Origin: Clostridiales bacterium Firm_10
Lineage (GTDB): Bacteria; Bacillota; Clostridia; Christensenellales; Aristaeellaceae
Length of the DNA: 32,409 bases
Assembly (NCBI GenBank): GCA_001603025.1
Contig: LVAP01000049.1
Location: 1-32,409, forward strand
Direction of reading: 5' to 3'
A program made the translations under genes and the position numbers. The stretch's first letter is position 1. Each line of letters starts with the position of its first letter. Shown here in pieces: positions 15,263-23,072 of the stretch. The notes under the pieces were generated by a model. The model was not told where the DNA came from. It was given only the letters and a program-made list of their open reading frames with translations, and did not search any database.

Positions 15263-16054
15263 ATGGAAAAAAGGGTTATCCTGATTCTTGTGGACGGCAT
15301 GAGGCCGGACGCCATTCCCGCCTGCGGCAGTGATTACGCCGCCGCCCTGCTGGCTGGCAGCGCCTGCGCCATGAACGCGCGAACCGTGTATCCCTCCGTC
15401 ACCCTGCCCTGCCACATGTCCCTGTTCCACAGCGTGGAACCCGAGCGGCACGGCATCCTGACCAACACCTACACCCCGCAGGTGCGGCCCGTTGAGGGGC
15501 TCGTCGAGCGGCTGGCCCGCGCGGAAAAGAAGTGCGCCTTCTTCTATAACTGGGAAGAGCTGCGCGACCTCTCCCGCCCCGGCCATCTCGCCCACTCCCT
15601 GATGCTCAGCCTGCATGCCGCCAGCGGCACCGACCTGGCCCTCACCGACGCGGCCATCGACTACATGCGCCGCGAATCCCCCGATTTCCTGTTCCTGTAT
15701 CTGGGCGAAACGGACGAAGGCGGCCACGACGCGGGCTGGATGAGCGAAACCTATCTGGGTTTTGTGCGCACCGCGCTGGACTGCGTGCGCCGCGTGCGCG
15801 AAAGCGCTCCCGCCAATTGCGACATCATCCTCCTGGCGGATCACGGCGGCCATGCCCGCGGCCACGGCACCGAGATGCCGGAAGACATGACCATCCCGGT
15901 CATCATGAACGGCCCCTCCTTCCTGCCGGGCAAAACGCTGAGCGACGTCTCCATCATGGACGTCGCCCCTACCGTCGCCGAAATCCTGGGCGCCTCCCCC
16001 GCAAAGGAGTGGGAAGGCCGCTCGCTGCTGGCCGAGGCCGGCCGGCCGGTCTGA
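15263..16054 (+). CDS. Alkaline-phosphatase-superfamily phosphodiesterase (NPP-like), cytosolic
   Basis: The 263-residue enzyme matches type I phosphodiesterase/nucleotide pyrophosphatase proteins. D11 (ILVDGMRPD), the nucleophile T47 (YPSVTLPCHMS), D151 and H155 (GETDEGGHDAG), and D193-H194 (LLADHGGHARGHG) supply the expected two-metal site. It has no signal peptide, unlike secreted members, and is shorter than typical NPPs (about 400). Start choice rests on GGGGGAGG located 10 nt upstream inside a hairpin loop. Co-transcription with degV is likely only by readthrough. The substrate is unknown. Confidence 0.88.
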   Translation: MEKRVILILVDGMRPDAIPACGSDYAAALLAGSACAMNARTVYPSVTLPCHMSLFHSVEPERHGILTNTYTPQVRPVEGLVERLARAEKKCAFFYNWEELRDLSRPGHLAHSLMLSLHAASGTDLALTDAAIDYMRRESPDFLFLYLGETDEGGHDAGWMSETYLGFVRTALDCVRRVRESAPANCDIILLADHGGHARGHGTEMPEDMTIPVIMNGPSFLPGKTLSDVSIMDVAPTVAEILGASPAKEWEGRSLLAEAGRPV

Positions 16055-16063
16055 CACGCATAT

Positions 16064-16102
16064 AAAAAAACAGCCCTTTCCTCAGGGAAAGGGCTGTTTT
16101 TT
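16064..16102. terminator. Strong bidirectional terminator
   Basis: An 11-bp perfect stem (16071-16081 with 16086-16096, loop TCAG) is flanked by seven A on the left and six T on the right. It ends transcription of the phosphodiesterase gene (plus) and of rplL (minus). Confidence 0.95.
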
Positions 16103-16114
16103 GTTTTGTTGGAA

Positions 16115-16486
16115 TTACTTGATCTCGACAGTCGCGCCGACCTCGACCAGCTTGGCCTTGATCTTCTCGGCGTCTTCCTTGGAGACGGCTTCCTTCAGGG
16201 TCTTGGGGGCGCCTTCGACGGCGTCCTTGGCTTCCTTCAGGCCCAGGCCGGTGATCTCGCGGACGACCTTGATGACCTTGATCTTCTCGGAGCCGACTTC
16301 CTTCAGCACCACGTCGAACTCGGTCTTCTCTTCCTCAGCGGGAGCGGCGGCAGCGGCGGCACCGCCGGCAGCGGCCACGGGAGCGGCGGCGGACACGCCG
16401 AACTTCTCTTCCATTTCCTTGACCAGGTCGGCCAGCTCAAGGATCGTCATGGACTCAATAGCGGAAATGATTTCTTCGCGATTCAT
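16115..16486 (-). CDS. rplL: 50S ribosomal protein L7/L12 (bL12)
   Basis: L12 forms the mobile stalk that recruits elongation factors. The 123-residue product shows the N-terminal dimerisation helix ([20 protein letters not shown]), an Ala/Gly-rich hinge at about 33-53, and the C-terminal domain with [20 protein letters not shown]. Length is normal. GGAGGTAACATC precedes the ATG at 16486. It is the last gene of a two-gene operon and ends at a strong terminator, so rpoB does not follow. Confidence 0.98.
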   Translation of the reverse strand: MNREEIISAIESMTILELADLVKEMEEKFGVSAAAPVAAAGGAAAAAAPAEEEKTEFDVVLKEVGSEKIKVIKVVREITGLGLKEAKDAVEGAPKTLKEAVSKEDAEKIKAKLVEVGATVEIK

Positions 16487-16545
16487 GATGTTACCTCCAT
16501 TATAATGTCGATTTCTTGATTGGATTCGTCAGGCGGCCCGGCCGA

Positions 16546-17052
16546 TTACGCCTCGGCTCCTTCGCCGGCCTGCTGCTTGCGGATGGCCTCCACAAGGTAG
16601 ACGAACTTGGACACAGCGCTCATCATGCTGCCCATGATCTTGGCAATGAGCACTTCGCGGGACGGAATGCTCGCCAGGGCCTCCACGCCCTTGATGTCGA
16701 GCTGCTGACCGTCAACGAAGCCGCACTTCACGGTGCCCTTCTTGGTCTTCTCGATGAACTCCTTCACGACCTTCGCGGGGGACACGGCGTCTTCCACGCC
16801 GAACGCGATGGCGGTGGGGCCGTTGAGGAAGCTGTCGAAGCCTTCGATGCCGACCTCGTTCAGGGCCCGCTTCACCAGGGTGTTCTTCAGAACGGCGTAT
16901 TCGCAGCCCGCCTTGCGGAACTGGTTGCGCAGCTCGGTCACCTCAGCGACGGTCATGCCGCGATAGTCGATCATGACGAAGGACTGAGCCTTACCCAGCT
17001 TCTCCTTGATCGTGGCCACGGCGGCCTGCTTGATCTCTAAGTTTTTGGACAT
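16546..17052 (-). CDS. rplJ: 50S ribosomal protein L10 (uL10)
   Basis: L10 anchors the L12 stalk on 23S rRNA and represses its own operon by binding the leader. I start at 17052 (MSKNLEIKQAAVATIKEKLG), with GGAGGTG upstream, giving 168 residues, the normal length. A longer open frame to 17145 would run into the leader RNA. The conserved DYRGMTVAEVTELRNQFRKA and YAVLKNTLVKRAL segments are clear. rplL follows after 59 nt. rplK and rplA, often directly upstream, are not here. Confidence 0.97.
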   Translation of the reverse strand: MSKNLEIKQAAVATIKEKLGKAQSFVMIDYRGMTVAEVTELRNQFRKAGCEYAVLKNTLVKRALNEVGIEGFDSFLNGPTAIAFGVEDAVSPAKVVKEFIEKTKKGTVKCGFVDGQQLDIKGVEALASIPSREVLIAKIMGSMMSAVSKFVYLVEAIRKQQAGEGAEA

Positions 17053-17069
17053 TGTTACACACCTCCGTA

Positions 17070-17230
17070 TCCGTCCAGGAATTGACGGCATATGAAACGC
17101 CCCTGCGCACACGACGCAAGGGCGACACAAAACAATCTGTCTCAATCCATTGCGCCTCGGCTGGCGACACGAATGTGTCTTTAAGCATGAGCACCTGCTG
17201 TCTATGGCACGGCTGTTTCACAGCACTCAG
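17070..17230 (-). ncRNA. Ribosomal L10 leader
   Basis: The minus-strand RNA contains AGACAGCAGGTG (17203-17192), a small GACAC-ATTC-GTGTC hairpin, and GCCGAGG, the conserved parts of the L10 leader in their usual order. L10 with L12 binds this element in Firmicutes. An attenuator hairpin follows before rplJ. Confidence 0.85.
17098..17124 (-). terminator. Attenuator hairpin in the L10 leader
   Basis: CGCCCTTGCG (17124-17115) pairs with CGCAGGGGCG (17107-17098) with one G-U pair, followed by TTTCAT. L10 binding would favour this terminator form (family knowledge). The short T-run makes it a weak one. Confidence 0.6.
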
Positions 17231-17232
17231 TT

Positions 17233-17261
17233 ATTATAGCACTTTGGGCGCGCGGCGGCAA
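17233..17261 (-). promoter_or_regulatory. Promoter of rplJ-rplL
   Basis: On the minus strand TTGCCG (17261-17256), 17 bases, TATAAT (17238-17233). The -35 box lies one base downstream of the rfbD stop codon. Confidence 0.75.
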
Positions 17262-17262
17262 G

Positions 17263-18165
17263 TTAATTTTCGGTTCTCTCCCGCTGCCCGATTTCCTCAA
17301 GGAAGCGGCCCAGGGCGTCGCGCCAGTCCGGCAGGGGCGCGAATCCGTTCTCCTCAAGCTTGCGCTTGTCCAGCCGGCTGTTGAAGGGGCGCGCGGCCCG
17401 GCTCAGCCCGTATTCCGCCGTGCTGACCGGAACGACCGCCACGTCCATTTTCGCCTGGCGATAGATTTCACGGGCGAAATCGCACCAGCTGATGAAGCCG
17501 CCTTCGTTCGTGGCATGGTAGCGGCCGTACTTCTCCGTTTCGATCATGTCGGCCAGCAGCCGCGCCAGGTCGCGCGTGTAAGTGGGCGTGCCGACCTGAT
17601 CGTTCACCACGCGCACCGTGTCGTGGGTTTTTCCCACGTTCAGCATGGTCTTCACGAAATTCTTCCCGTTTGCGCCGAACACCCAGGCGATGCGCACGAT
17701 GAAAAATTTCTCCAGCGCCGCCACGGCCCGCTCGCCCTCCAGCTTGGTCTGGCCGTACACATTCAGGGGCGCGTAGTCCGTCGAATCCGGCTGCCATGGC
17801 TCCGTGCCCTGTCCGTCGAACACGTAATCCGTGCTGATGTACATCAGCCTGCAGCCCAGCGCCCGGCAGGCTGCCGCGATGTTCGCCGTGCCGCCCGCGT
17901 TGATGGCCCGCGCCTTCGGGATATTCTCTTCCTCCTCCGCCGCGTCCACCGCCGTCCATGCCGCGCAGTGGATCACCGCGTCCGGCCGCGCCGCGTCCAG
18001 AATCCGGCTCACCGCGCCTTCGTCCGTAATGTCCAGCTGCACATAGGGCAGGCCGCCGCAGGCCGCGGCAACGTCGCTTCCCAGCGCCTCGTGGCCGCGC
18101 CGCGCCAGCTCCTCCATCACGTCGTGCCCCAGCTGGCCGCCCACGCCCGTCACAAACACCTTCAT
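17263..18165 (-). CDS. rfbD: dTDP-4-dehydrorhamnose reductase
   Basis: RmlD reduces dTDP-4-dehydro-L-rhamnose to dTDP-L-rhamnose, the last step of the pathway. The 300-residue SDR protein has the NAD(P) loop TGVGGQLGHDV, the STDYVFDG motif typical of RmlD, the catalytic YGQTK (Y-x3-K), and VRIAWVFGANGKNFVKTM. Length is normal. It lies 12 nt after rfbB as the last gene of the rfbABD operon, directly ahead of the rplJ promoter. I see no terminator between them, so readthrough into rplJ is possible. Confidence 0.95.
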   Translation of the reverse strand: MKVFVTGVGGQLGHDVMEELARRGHEALGSDVAAACGGLPYVQLDITDEGAVSRILDAARPDAVIHCAAWTAVDAAEEEENIPKARAINAGGTANIAAACRALGCRLMYISTDYVFDGQGTEPWQPDSTDYAPLNVYGQTKLEGERAVAALEKFFIVRIAWVFGANGKNFVKTMLNVGKTHDTVRVVNDQVGTPTYTRDLARLLADMIETEKYGRYHATNEGGFISWCDFAREIYRQAKMDVAVVPVSTAEYGLSRAARPFNSRLDKRKLEENGFAPLPDWRDALGRFLEEIGQRERTEN

Positions 18166-18177
18166 GGCCGTCTCTCC

Positions 18178-19197
18178 TCAGCGGTTCCCATACATCTTCT
18201 CATAGTAGTGCCGGTATTCGCCCGAGACGATGGTCTCCCACCAACCCCGGTTGTCCAGATACCAGCGGATGGTCTTCCTGATGCCGTCGGCAAACTTCGT
18301 TTCCGGCAGCCAGCCCAGCTCGCCGTGGATTTTCGTGGGATCGATGGCATAGCGCCGGTCGTGCCCCTTGCGGTCGGCCACATGCGCGATGAGGCTCTCC
18401 GGCTTGCCCAGCTCGCGGCAGATCAGCTTCACAATGTCGATGTTGCGCATCTCGTTGTGCCCGCCGATGTTGTAAACCTCGCCCACGCGGCCCCCGCGGA
18501 CGATCAGGTCGATGGCCCGGCAGTGATCCTCCACATACAGCCAGTCACGCACGTTCAGTCCCTCGCCGTACACCGGCAACGGCTTGTCCGCCAGCGCGTT
18601 GGCGATCATCAGCGGGATCAGCTTCTCCGGGAACTGATATGGCCCGTAGTTGTTGGAGCAGCGGCTGACGGTCACCGGCAGGCCGTATGTGCGGTGGTAT
18701 GCCAGCGCCAGCAGATCCGCGCCGGCCTTGGATGCGGAATAGGGGCTGCTGGCGCGGATGGGCGTCTGCTCGGTAAAGAGCAGGTCGGGCCGGTCGAGGG
18801 GCAGGTCGCCGTACACCTCGTCCGTGCCCACCTGGTGAAACCGCTTCACGCCGTGCCGGCGGCAGGCGTCCATCAGCGTGGCCGTGCCCATGACATTGGT
18901 CCGCAGGAATACGCCCGGGTCGTCTATGGAGCGGTCCACGTGGCTCTCGGCGGCAAAGTTGACCACCACGTCCGGCTTTTCCTCGTCAAACAGCCGCTCC
19001 ACCGCGTCGCGGTCGCAGATATCCGCCTTCACGAAGCGGAAATCAGGATTCTCCATCGCCGCCGCGAGGGTGGACAGGTTGCCCGCGTAGGTCAGCTTGT
19101 CCAGGCACACAATCCGCTCGCCTGGATGCGCGGCCAGCATGTGATAGATATAGTTGCTCCCGATGAAGCCGGCGCCGCCGGTCACAATCGTCGTCAT
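18178..19197 (-). CDS. rfbB: dTDP-glucose 4,6-dehydratase
   Basis: RmlB converts dTDP-glucose to dTDP-4-keto-6-deoxyglucose using bound NAD. The 339-residue protein begins with VTGGAGFIGSNYIYHML, has the TDEVYGDL catalytic segment (Asp-Glu of the dehydratase) and the SPYSASKAGAD motif (Tyr and Lys), and ends normally. It sits 18 nt after rfbA and 12 nt before rfbD. The start at 19197 follows GGAAGGAAA. Confidence 0.97.
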   Translation of the reverse strand: MTTIVTGGAGFIGSNYIYHMLAAHPGERIVCLDKLTYAGNLSTLAAAMENPDFRFVKADICDRDAVERLFDEEKPDVVVNFAAESHVDRSIDDPGVFLRTNVMGTATLMDACRRHGVKRFHQVGTDEVYGDLPLDRPDLLFTEQTPIRASSPYSASKAGADLLALAYHRTYGLPVTVSRCSNNYGPYQFPEKLIPLMIANALADKPLPVYGEGLNVRDWLYVEDHCRAIDLIVRGGRVGEVYNIGGHNEMRNIDIVKLICRELGKPESLIAHVADRKGHDRRYAIDPTKIHGELGWLPETKFADGIRKTIRWYLDNRGWWETIVSGEYRHYYEKMYGNR

Positions 19198-19215
19198 AGC
19201 ATTTCCTTCCCGCGC

Positions 19216-20112
19216 TCAGCGCGACGCGTCGATGTATTTCCCGTTCAGTACGTCCATCAGGTACTGGCCGTACTGGTTCTTCATCATGTCCCCGCAGGCG
19301 GCCAGCACCTCTTCCCGGCTGATCCAGCCGTTCAGGTAGGCAATCTCCTCCAGGCAGGCAATCTTGCGGTGCTGGTGCGTCTCCACCGTCTTCACGAAGT
19401 TGGTGGCGTCCACCAGGCTCTCGTGGGTGCCGGTGTCCAGCCAGGTGAAGCCCTGGCCCAGCAGCTCCACGTTCAGCGCGCCCCGCTCCAGATACATGCG
19501 GTTCAGGTCGGTGATCTCCAGCTCGCCGCGGGCGGAAGGCGTCAGCGCGCGGGCAAACTCCACGACGCGGTTATCGTAGAAATACAACCCCGTCACACAG
19601 TAGTTGCTCTTGGGCTTTTCCGGCTTTTCCTCGATGGACACAGCGTGTCCCGTGGCGTCGAATTCCACCACGCCGAAGCGCTCCGGGTCGTCCACATAAT
19701 AGCCGAAGATCGTCGCGCCGCGCCCGCTGTCCGCGTTCGCCACGGCCGCCTTCAGCCGCTGCCTCAGGCCGTGCCCGAAGAAAATGTTGTCGCCGAGCAC
19801 CATGGCCACGGTGTCGCCGCCGATGAAATCCGCGCCGATGATAAACGCCTGCGCCAGGCCGTCCGGCGAGGGCTGCACCGCGTAGCTGAGCCGCACGCCG
19901 AACTGCGCGCCGCTGCCCAGCAGCGCTTCAAAGCGCGGCGTGTCCTGCGGGGTGGAGATGATCAGGATATCGCGTATGCCCGAACGCATCAGCACGGACA
20001 GCGGATAGTAGATCATCGGCTTGTCGTAAACCGGCAGCAGCTGCTTGGACGTCACCTTCGTCAGCGGATACAGCCGCGTGCCCGATCCGCCCGCCAGAAC
20101 GATTCCCTTCAT
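19216..20112 (-). CDS. rfbA: Glucose-1-phosphate thymidylyltransferase
   Basis: RmlA makes dTDP-glucose from dTTP and glucose 1-phosphate and is the first enzyme of the pathway. The start at 20112 gives 298 residues with [18 protein letters not shown], the nucleotide loop, followed by [20 protein letters not shown] and [18 protein letters not shown] precedes this ATG. A longer frame to 20166 has no family homology at its start and overlaps the -10 box. Leads the rfbA-rfbB-rfbD operon. Confidence 0.97.
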   Translation of the reverse strand: MKGIVLAGGSGTRLYPLTKVTSKQLLPVYDKPMIYYPLSVLMRSGIRDILIISTPQDTPRFEALLGSGAQFGVRLSYAVQPSPDGLAQAFIIGADFIGGDTVAMVLGDNIFFGHGLRQRLKAAVANADSGRGATIFGYYVDDPERFGVVEFDATGHAVSIEEKPEKPKSNYCVTGLYFYDNRVVEFARALTPSARGELEITDLNRMYLERGALNVELLGQGFTWLDTGTHESLVDATNFVKTVETHQHRKIACLEEIAYLNGWISREEVLAACGDMMKNQYGQYLMDVLNGKYIDASR

Positions 20113-20152
20113 GATCCGCGCCTCCCTGCTGATGCATGTGTTTGCTGATCTG

Positions 20153-20181
20153 ATTGTATCACACATCCCTCACGCGCGCAA
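20153..20181 (-). promoter_or_regulatory. Promoter candidate of rfbABD
   Basis: On the minus strand TTGCGC (20181-20176), 17 bases, TACAAT (20158-20153). Confidence 0.5.
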
Positions 20182-20240
20182 CCATCCGCGCATACGCCGC
20201 GCGGAAGGCAGCCACAATAGAACCCGAGGAGGGATTGCTC

Positions 20241-20348
20241 ATGTGGCTGTTCATCGTGCTCGGCGCGCTCGCGGCGCTCGCCGTGCTCACGCTCTACTGC
20301 TGCCTTATCGTCGCCGCCCGGTGCGATCGGGAAAAAGAGCGCCGCTGA
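20241..20348 (+). CDS. 35-residue single-span membrane microprotein
   Basis: A short frame opens at an ATG preceded by GAGGAGGG at 7 nt, as strong as any site in the window. The product is one hydrophobic helix (MWLFIVLGALAALAVLTLYC and a few more residues) with Cys20 and Cys21, then a basic tail ending DREKERR, which predicts an N-out/C-in inner-membrane peptide. It is convergent with the radical SAM gene, the stops being 8 nt apart, and divergent from rfbA. No promoter is obvious. I do not recognise the family. Confidence 0.55.
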   Translation: MWLFIVLGALAALAVLTLYCCLIVAARCDREKERR

Positions 20349-20356
20349 CCGGCGCT

Positions 20357-21478
20357 TCAGACGGGCGCGGGCGGCCGCGCGGCAATTTCGGCCGCCAGCG
20401 CCCTCATGCGCGCCAGGCGCTCGTCGAAAAAGCGCCGGTAGCTGCCGCAGAAGCGGTTCTCACCCGGCAGGCTGTCCGTCCAGGGCTCCCGGTCCCGCCG
20501 GCAGCCGCCGCGGCACAGCGCCAGGTACCGGCAGGCGGCGCACCGCTCCGGCCGCTTCAGGGATGTCTCCCGGAACAGCCGCGCCCGCTCGCATGCTTCC
20601 ATGCGGCGCAGGCCCGTTTCGTTCACATTGCCCAGCCGCCATTCATCCAGCACATAAAAATCACACGGATAGATGCCGCCGTCCGCCTCGGCCAGGAAGT
20701 ACAGCCCGCACTGCCCGGCCATGCCGCAGTGCTCGGGCTGGCGGCCCAGCAGGATCATCATGTAGTTGTCCAGCCGCCGCTCGCTCACCGGCCTGCCCGC
20801 GCGGAAGGCCGCCTCATAGCGGTCGAACGTGTCGATGAGAAACTGGCCGTAGCTCTCCGCCGTGAGTGAATACGGCTGCTTTCCGCCGCCGAAATCGTCG
20901 ATGCAGGGAATAAACTGCAGGTACCGGTGCCCGCACAGGCTGTCCCAGCAGGCCTTGCCCTGCCGGGCGACCGGCTCAGTGACCACGCACAGCACGTTGT
21001 ATTCCGCTCCGTGCCGCTTCAGCCGCGCGATGCCCTCCATCACGCGGTCCCAGGTGCCCTCGCCCTGCGCGTCCAGGCGCAGCGCGTCGTGGATCTCCCG
21101 CGTGCCGTCCACAGAAACGCCCGTCAGGAACCGGTTCTCCGCGAGGAAGGCGCACATCTCGTCCGTCAGGTTATAGCCGTTGGTCTGAATCGCATAGGAA
21201 ACGTTCAGGTTCCGGGTGTTGTACTGCCGCGTCAGCTTCACAAACTCCTGATAGAAGGGCAGGCCGGCCAGCGTCGGCTCGCCGCCCTGAAAGGCGAAGG
21301 AAACCGCCCCGTCGGCATAGGCAAAGGCGCGCCGCACGAGGGCCTGCATGGTGGCGCGATCCATGACGCCGTAGCTCTTCACGGCGCGGTTGGCCGACAC
21401 GTCGGCATAGAAGCAGTAGCGGCACCGCATGTTGCACGCGGCGGACACCGGCTTGATCATCATGCTGAGCGGGGGCAT
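20357..21478 (-). CDS. Radical SAM/SPASM protein, anaerobic sulfatase-maturase (anSME) type
   Basis: The 373-residue protein uses a 4Fe-4S cluster and SAM to modify a peptide or protein. C15, C19 and C22 (CNMRCRYC) bind the SAM cluster, FAFQGGEPTLAG is the GGE motif, and the C-terminal cysteines from CGMAGQCG to CAACRYLALCRGGCRRD form the SPASM auxiliary clusters. This layout is that of anSME, which converts a sulfatase Cys/Ser to formylglycine. No sulfatase with C/S-x-P/A-x-R is in the window, so the partner is elsewhere or the substrate differs. GGAGGCGG precedes the start. Confidence 0.93.
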   Translation of the reverse strand: MPPLSMMIKPVSAACNMRCRYCFYADVSANRAVKSYGVMDRATMQALVRRAFAYADGAVSFAFQGGEPTLAGLPFYQEFVKLTRQYNTRNLNVSYAIQTNGYNLTDEMCAFLAENRFLTGVSVDGTREIHDALRLDAQGEGTWDRVMEGIARLKRHGAEYNVLCVVTEPVARQGKACWDSLCGHRYLQFIPCIDDFGGGKQPYSLTAESYGQFLIDTFDRYEAAFRAGRPVSERRLDNYMMILLGRQPEHCGMAGQCGLYFLAEADGGIYPCDFYVLDEWRLGNVNETGLRRMEACERARLFRETSLKRPERCAACRYLALCRGGCRRDREPWTDSLPGENRFCGSYRRFFDERLARMRALAAEIAARPPAPV

Positions 21479-21507
21479 ATCGTTCCGCCTCCTTTCCGGG
21501 GTGTATT

Positions 21508-21537
21508 ATTATAATATCCCGCGCGCTTCCCTGTCAA
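21508..21537 (-). promoter_or_regulatory. Promoter of the radical SAM gene
   Basis: On the minus strand TTGACA (21537-21532), 18 bases, TATAAT (21513-21508). It is divergent from the trkA promoter. Confidence 0.8.
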
Positions 21538-21615
21538 GAAGCGAACGGCACCGCGCCCCACCCGCACGTTTTTGTAAACTGTTTCAGGATTTTCCCGTCC
21601 GCGCCGCGATATCGG

Positions 21616-21644
21616 TTGACGGGAAGGCCGGTTCGGCGTATACT
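21616..21644 (+). promoter_or_regulatory. Promoter of trkA-trkH
   Basis: TTGACG (21616-21621), 17 bases, TATACT (21639-21644). The roughly 50-nt leader is too short for a ydaO-type riboswitch. Confidence 0.8.
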
Positions 21645-21703
21645 ATATGAACGCTGTCAAACATTCGCTGAAAACCGCATGTGTTCCGGAGGACAATACA
21701 GAG

Positions 21704-23068
21704 ATGAATATCATCATTGTCAGCGACGGCCAGGTGGGTTATACGCTGGCGGAATACCTGAACAAGGACGGCCACGACATCACCCTGGTGGACAAGAACC
21801 GCCACGCGCTGCAGAAGGCCAGCGAAACGCTGGATGTGCTGTGCGTCATGGGCAGCGGCGCGAACCTGCGCACGCTCATCGAGGCGGGCGCCGAGTCGGC
21901 GGACATCATCATCGCCGCCACCACGAACGATGAACTGAACATGGTTTCATGCCTGGCCGCCAAGCAGCTGGGCGCCAAATACGCCATCGCCCGCATCCGC
22001 GACCCCGAATACACCGAGAGCCTCACGCTCCTGCAGGATAAGCTGGACATCGACCAGGTCATCAACCCCGAGCGCGCCACCGCCCAGGAGATTTCCCGGC
22101 TCATGCGCTTCCCCTTCGCCATCAACGTGGAGAGCTTTGCGCACGGCCGCGTCGAGATGGTCGAGTTCCGCGTCGAGGCGAACGACCGCATCGACCGCAT
22201 TCCCCTCTCTCAGCTGCACAGCCGCTATCCGCATGTCCAGTTCACCGCCGCCCTCCGCGACGGCGAGGCCATCATTCCCCGCGGCAGCTTTGAAATCCAC
22301 GTGGGTGACCGGCTGTATGTCACCGGAGACCGCATCTCCGTCACCGCTTTCTTCAAGCAGCTGGGCAAGGATACCCAGAAGGCCAAGAACGCCATCCTGA
22401 TCGGCGGCGGCCATGTGTCCTATTACCTGGCCAAGGCCGTGGCCGGCATGGGCATTCACCTGAAAATCGTTGAAACCCAGGAGGAGAGGTGCCGCTCCCT
22501 TTCCGAATCGCTGGACAACGCCGTGATCATCAACGGCGACGGCACCGACCGCGAGCTGCTGGAAAGCGAGCACATCCGTGAGCACGACGCGCTCATCTGC
22601 CTCACCGACCGCGACGAGGAAAACCTGGTCACCGGTCTGTACGGCGTGAGGGTGGGCATGCGCAAGGTGATCGTGAAGATCAACCGCCTGGACACCATGG
22701 AGATCATCGGCGACATGGGCATCGACAGCGTGGTCAGCCCCAAGCTGGCCACGGCGAACGTCATCCTGCGCGCCGTGCGGGCCCGTTCCCATTCGCAGAA
22801 TTCGGTCATCGAGAAGGTCTACCCGCTGCTGGCTGACCAGGCCGAAGCCTATGAATTCATCGCGCTGGAGGGCGGCAGTTACCTGAACATCCCCCTGAGC
22901 CGCCTGCGCCTCAGGAAAGGCGTGCTGGTTTCCATGATCGTGCGGGGCCGTCAGATCATCATTCCCTTCGGCTCAGACCACATCGAGGCGGGCGACACCG
23001 TCATCCTGACCGCGCTGGCCGGCACGGTCGTCGACCTGAAGGACGCCTTTGAAGCGACGGAGAAATAA
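21704..23068 (+). CDS. trkA: Trk potassium uptake regulatory subunit TrkA
   Basis: TrkA is the cytosolic gating ring of the Trk K+ channel and binds NAD(H) or ATP/ADP. The 454-residue protein has the duplicated RCK layout: a first Rossmann domain (MNIIIVSDGQVGYTLAEYL, LVDKNRHAL), a TrkA-C domain, then a second Rossmann domain (AILIGGGHVSYYLAKAV) and a second TrkA-C. Both glycine loops depart from GxGxxG: the first begins with Ser, the second ends in Ser. The ATG at 21704 has GGAGG 11 nt upstream. An in-frame ATG at 21647 sits only three bases after the -10 box. trkH follows 4 nt later. Confidence 0.95.
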   Translation: MNIIIVSDGQVGYTLAEYLNKDGHDITLVDKNRHALQKASETLDVLCVMGSGANLRTLIEAGAESADIIIAATTNDELNMVSCLAAKQLGAKYAIARIRDPEYTESLTLLQDKLDIDQVINPERATAQEISRLMRFPFAINVESFAHGRVEMVEFRVEANDRIDRIPLSQLHSRYPHVQFTAALRDGEAIIPRGSFEIHVGDRLYVTGDRISVTAFFKQLGKDTQKAKNAILIGGGHVSYYLAKAVAGMGIHLKIVETQEERCRSLSESLDNAVIINGDGTDRELLESEHIREHDALICLTDRDEENLVTGLYGVRVGMRKVIVKINRLDTMEIIGDMGIDSVVSPKLATANVILRAVRARSHSQNSVIEKVYPLLADQAEAYEFIALEGGSYLNIPLSRLRLRKGVLVSMIVRGRQIIIPFGSDHIEAGDTVILTALAGTVVDLKDAFEATEK

Positions 23069-23072
23069 CGAC

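Noticed and set aside
14711-16057. A 448-codon minus-strand frame opposite degV and the phosphodiesterase gene.
   Set aside because: Crosses two recognised genes and the degV/phosphodiesterase junction, with a low-complexity product.
16330-16395. GC-rich repeat-like stretch in rplL.
   Set aside because: It encodes the normal Ala/Gly hinge of L7/L12. The repetition comes from alanine codons.
16499-16504. TATAAT on the minus strand between rplJ and rplL as an internal promoter.
   Set aside because: No -35 box at the right distance, and it touches the rplL ribosome binding site, leaving almost no leader.
17515-20148. An 877-codon plus-strand open frame opposite rfbD-rfbB-rfbA.
   Set aside because: Spans three well-identified genes and yields an Arg/His/Val-rich product with no recognisable domain, an antisense shadow of biased codon use.
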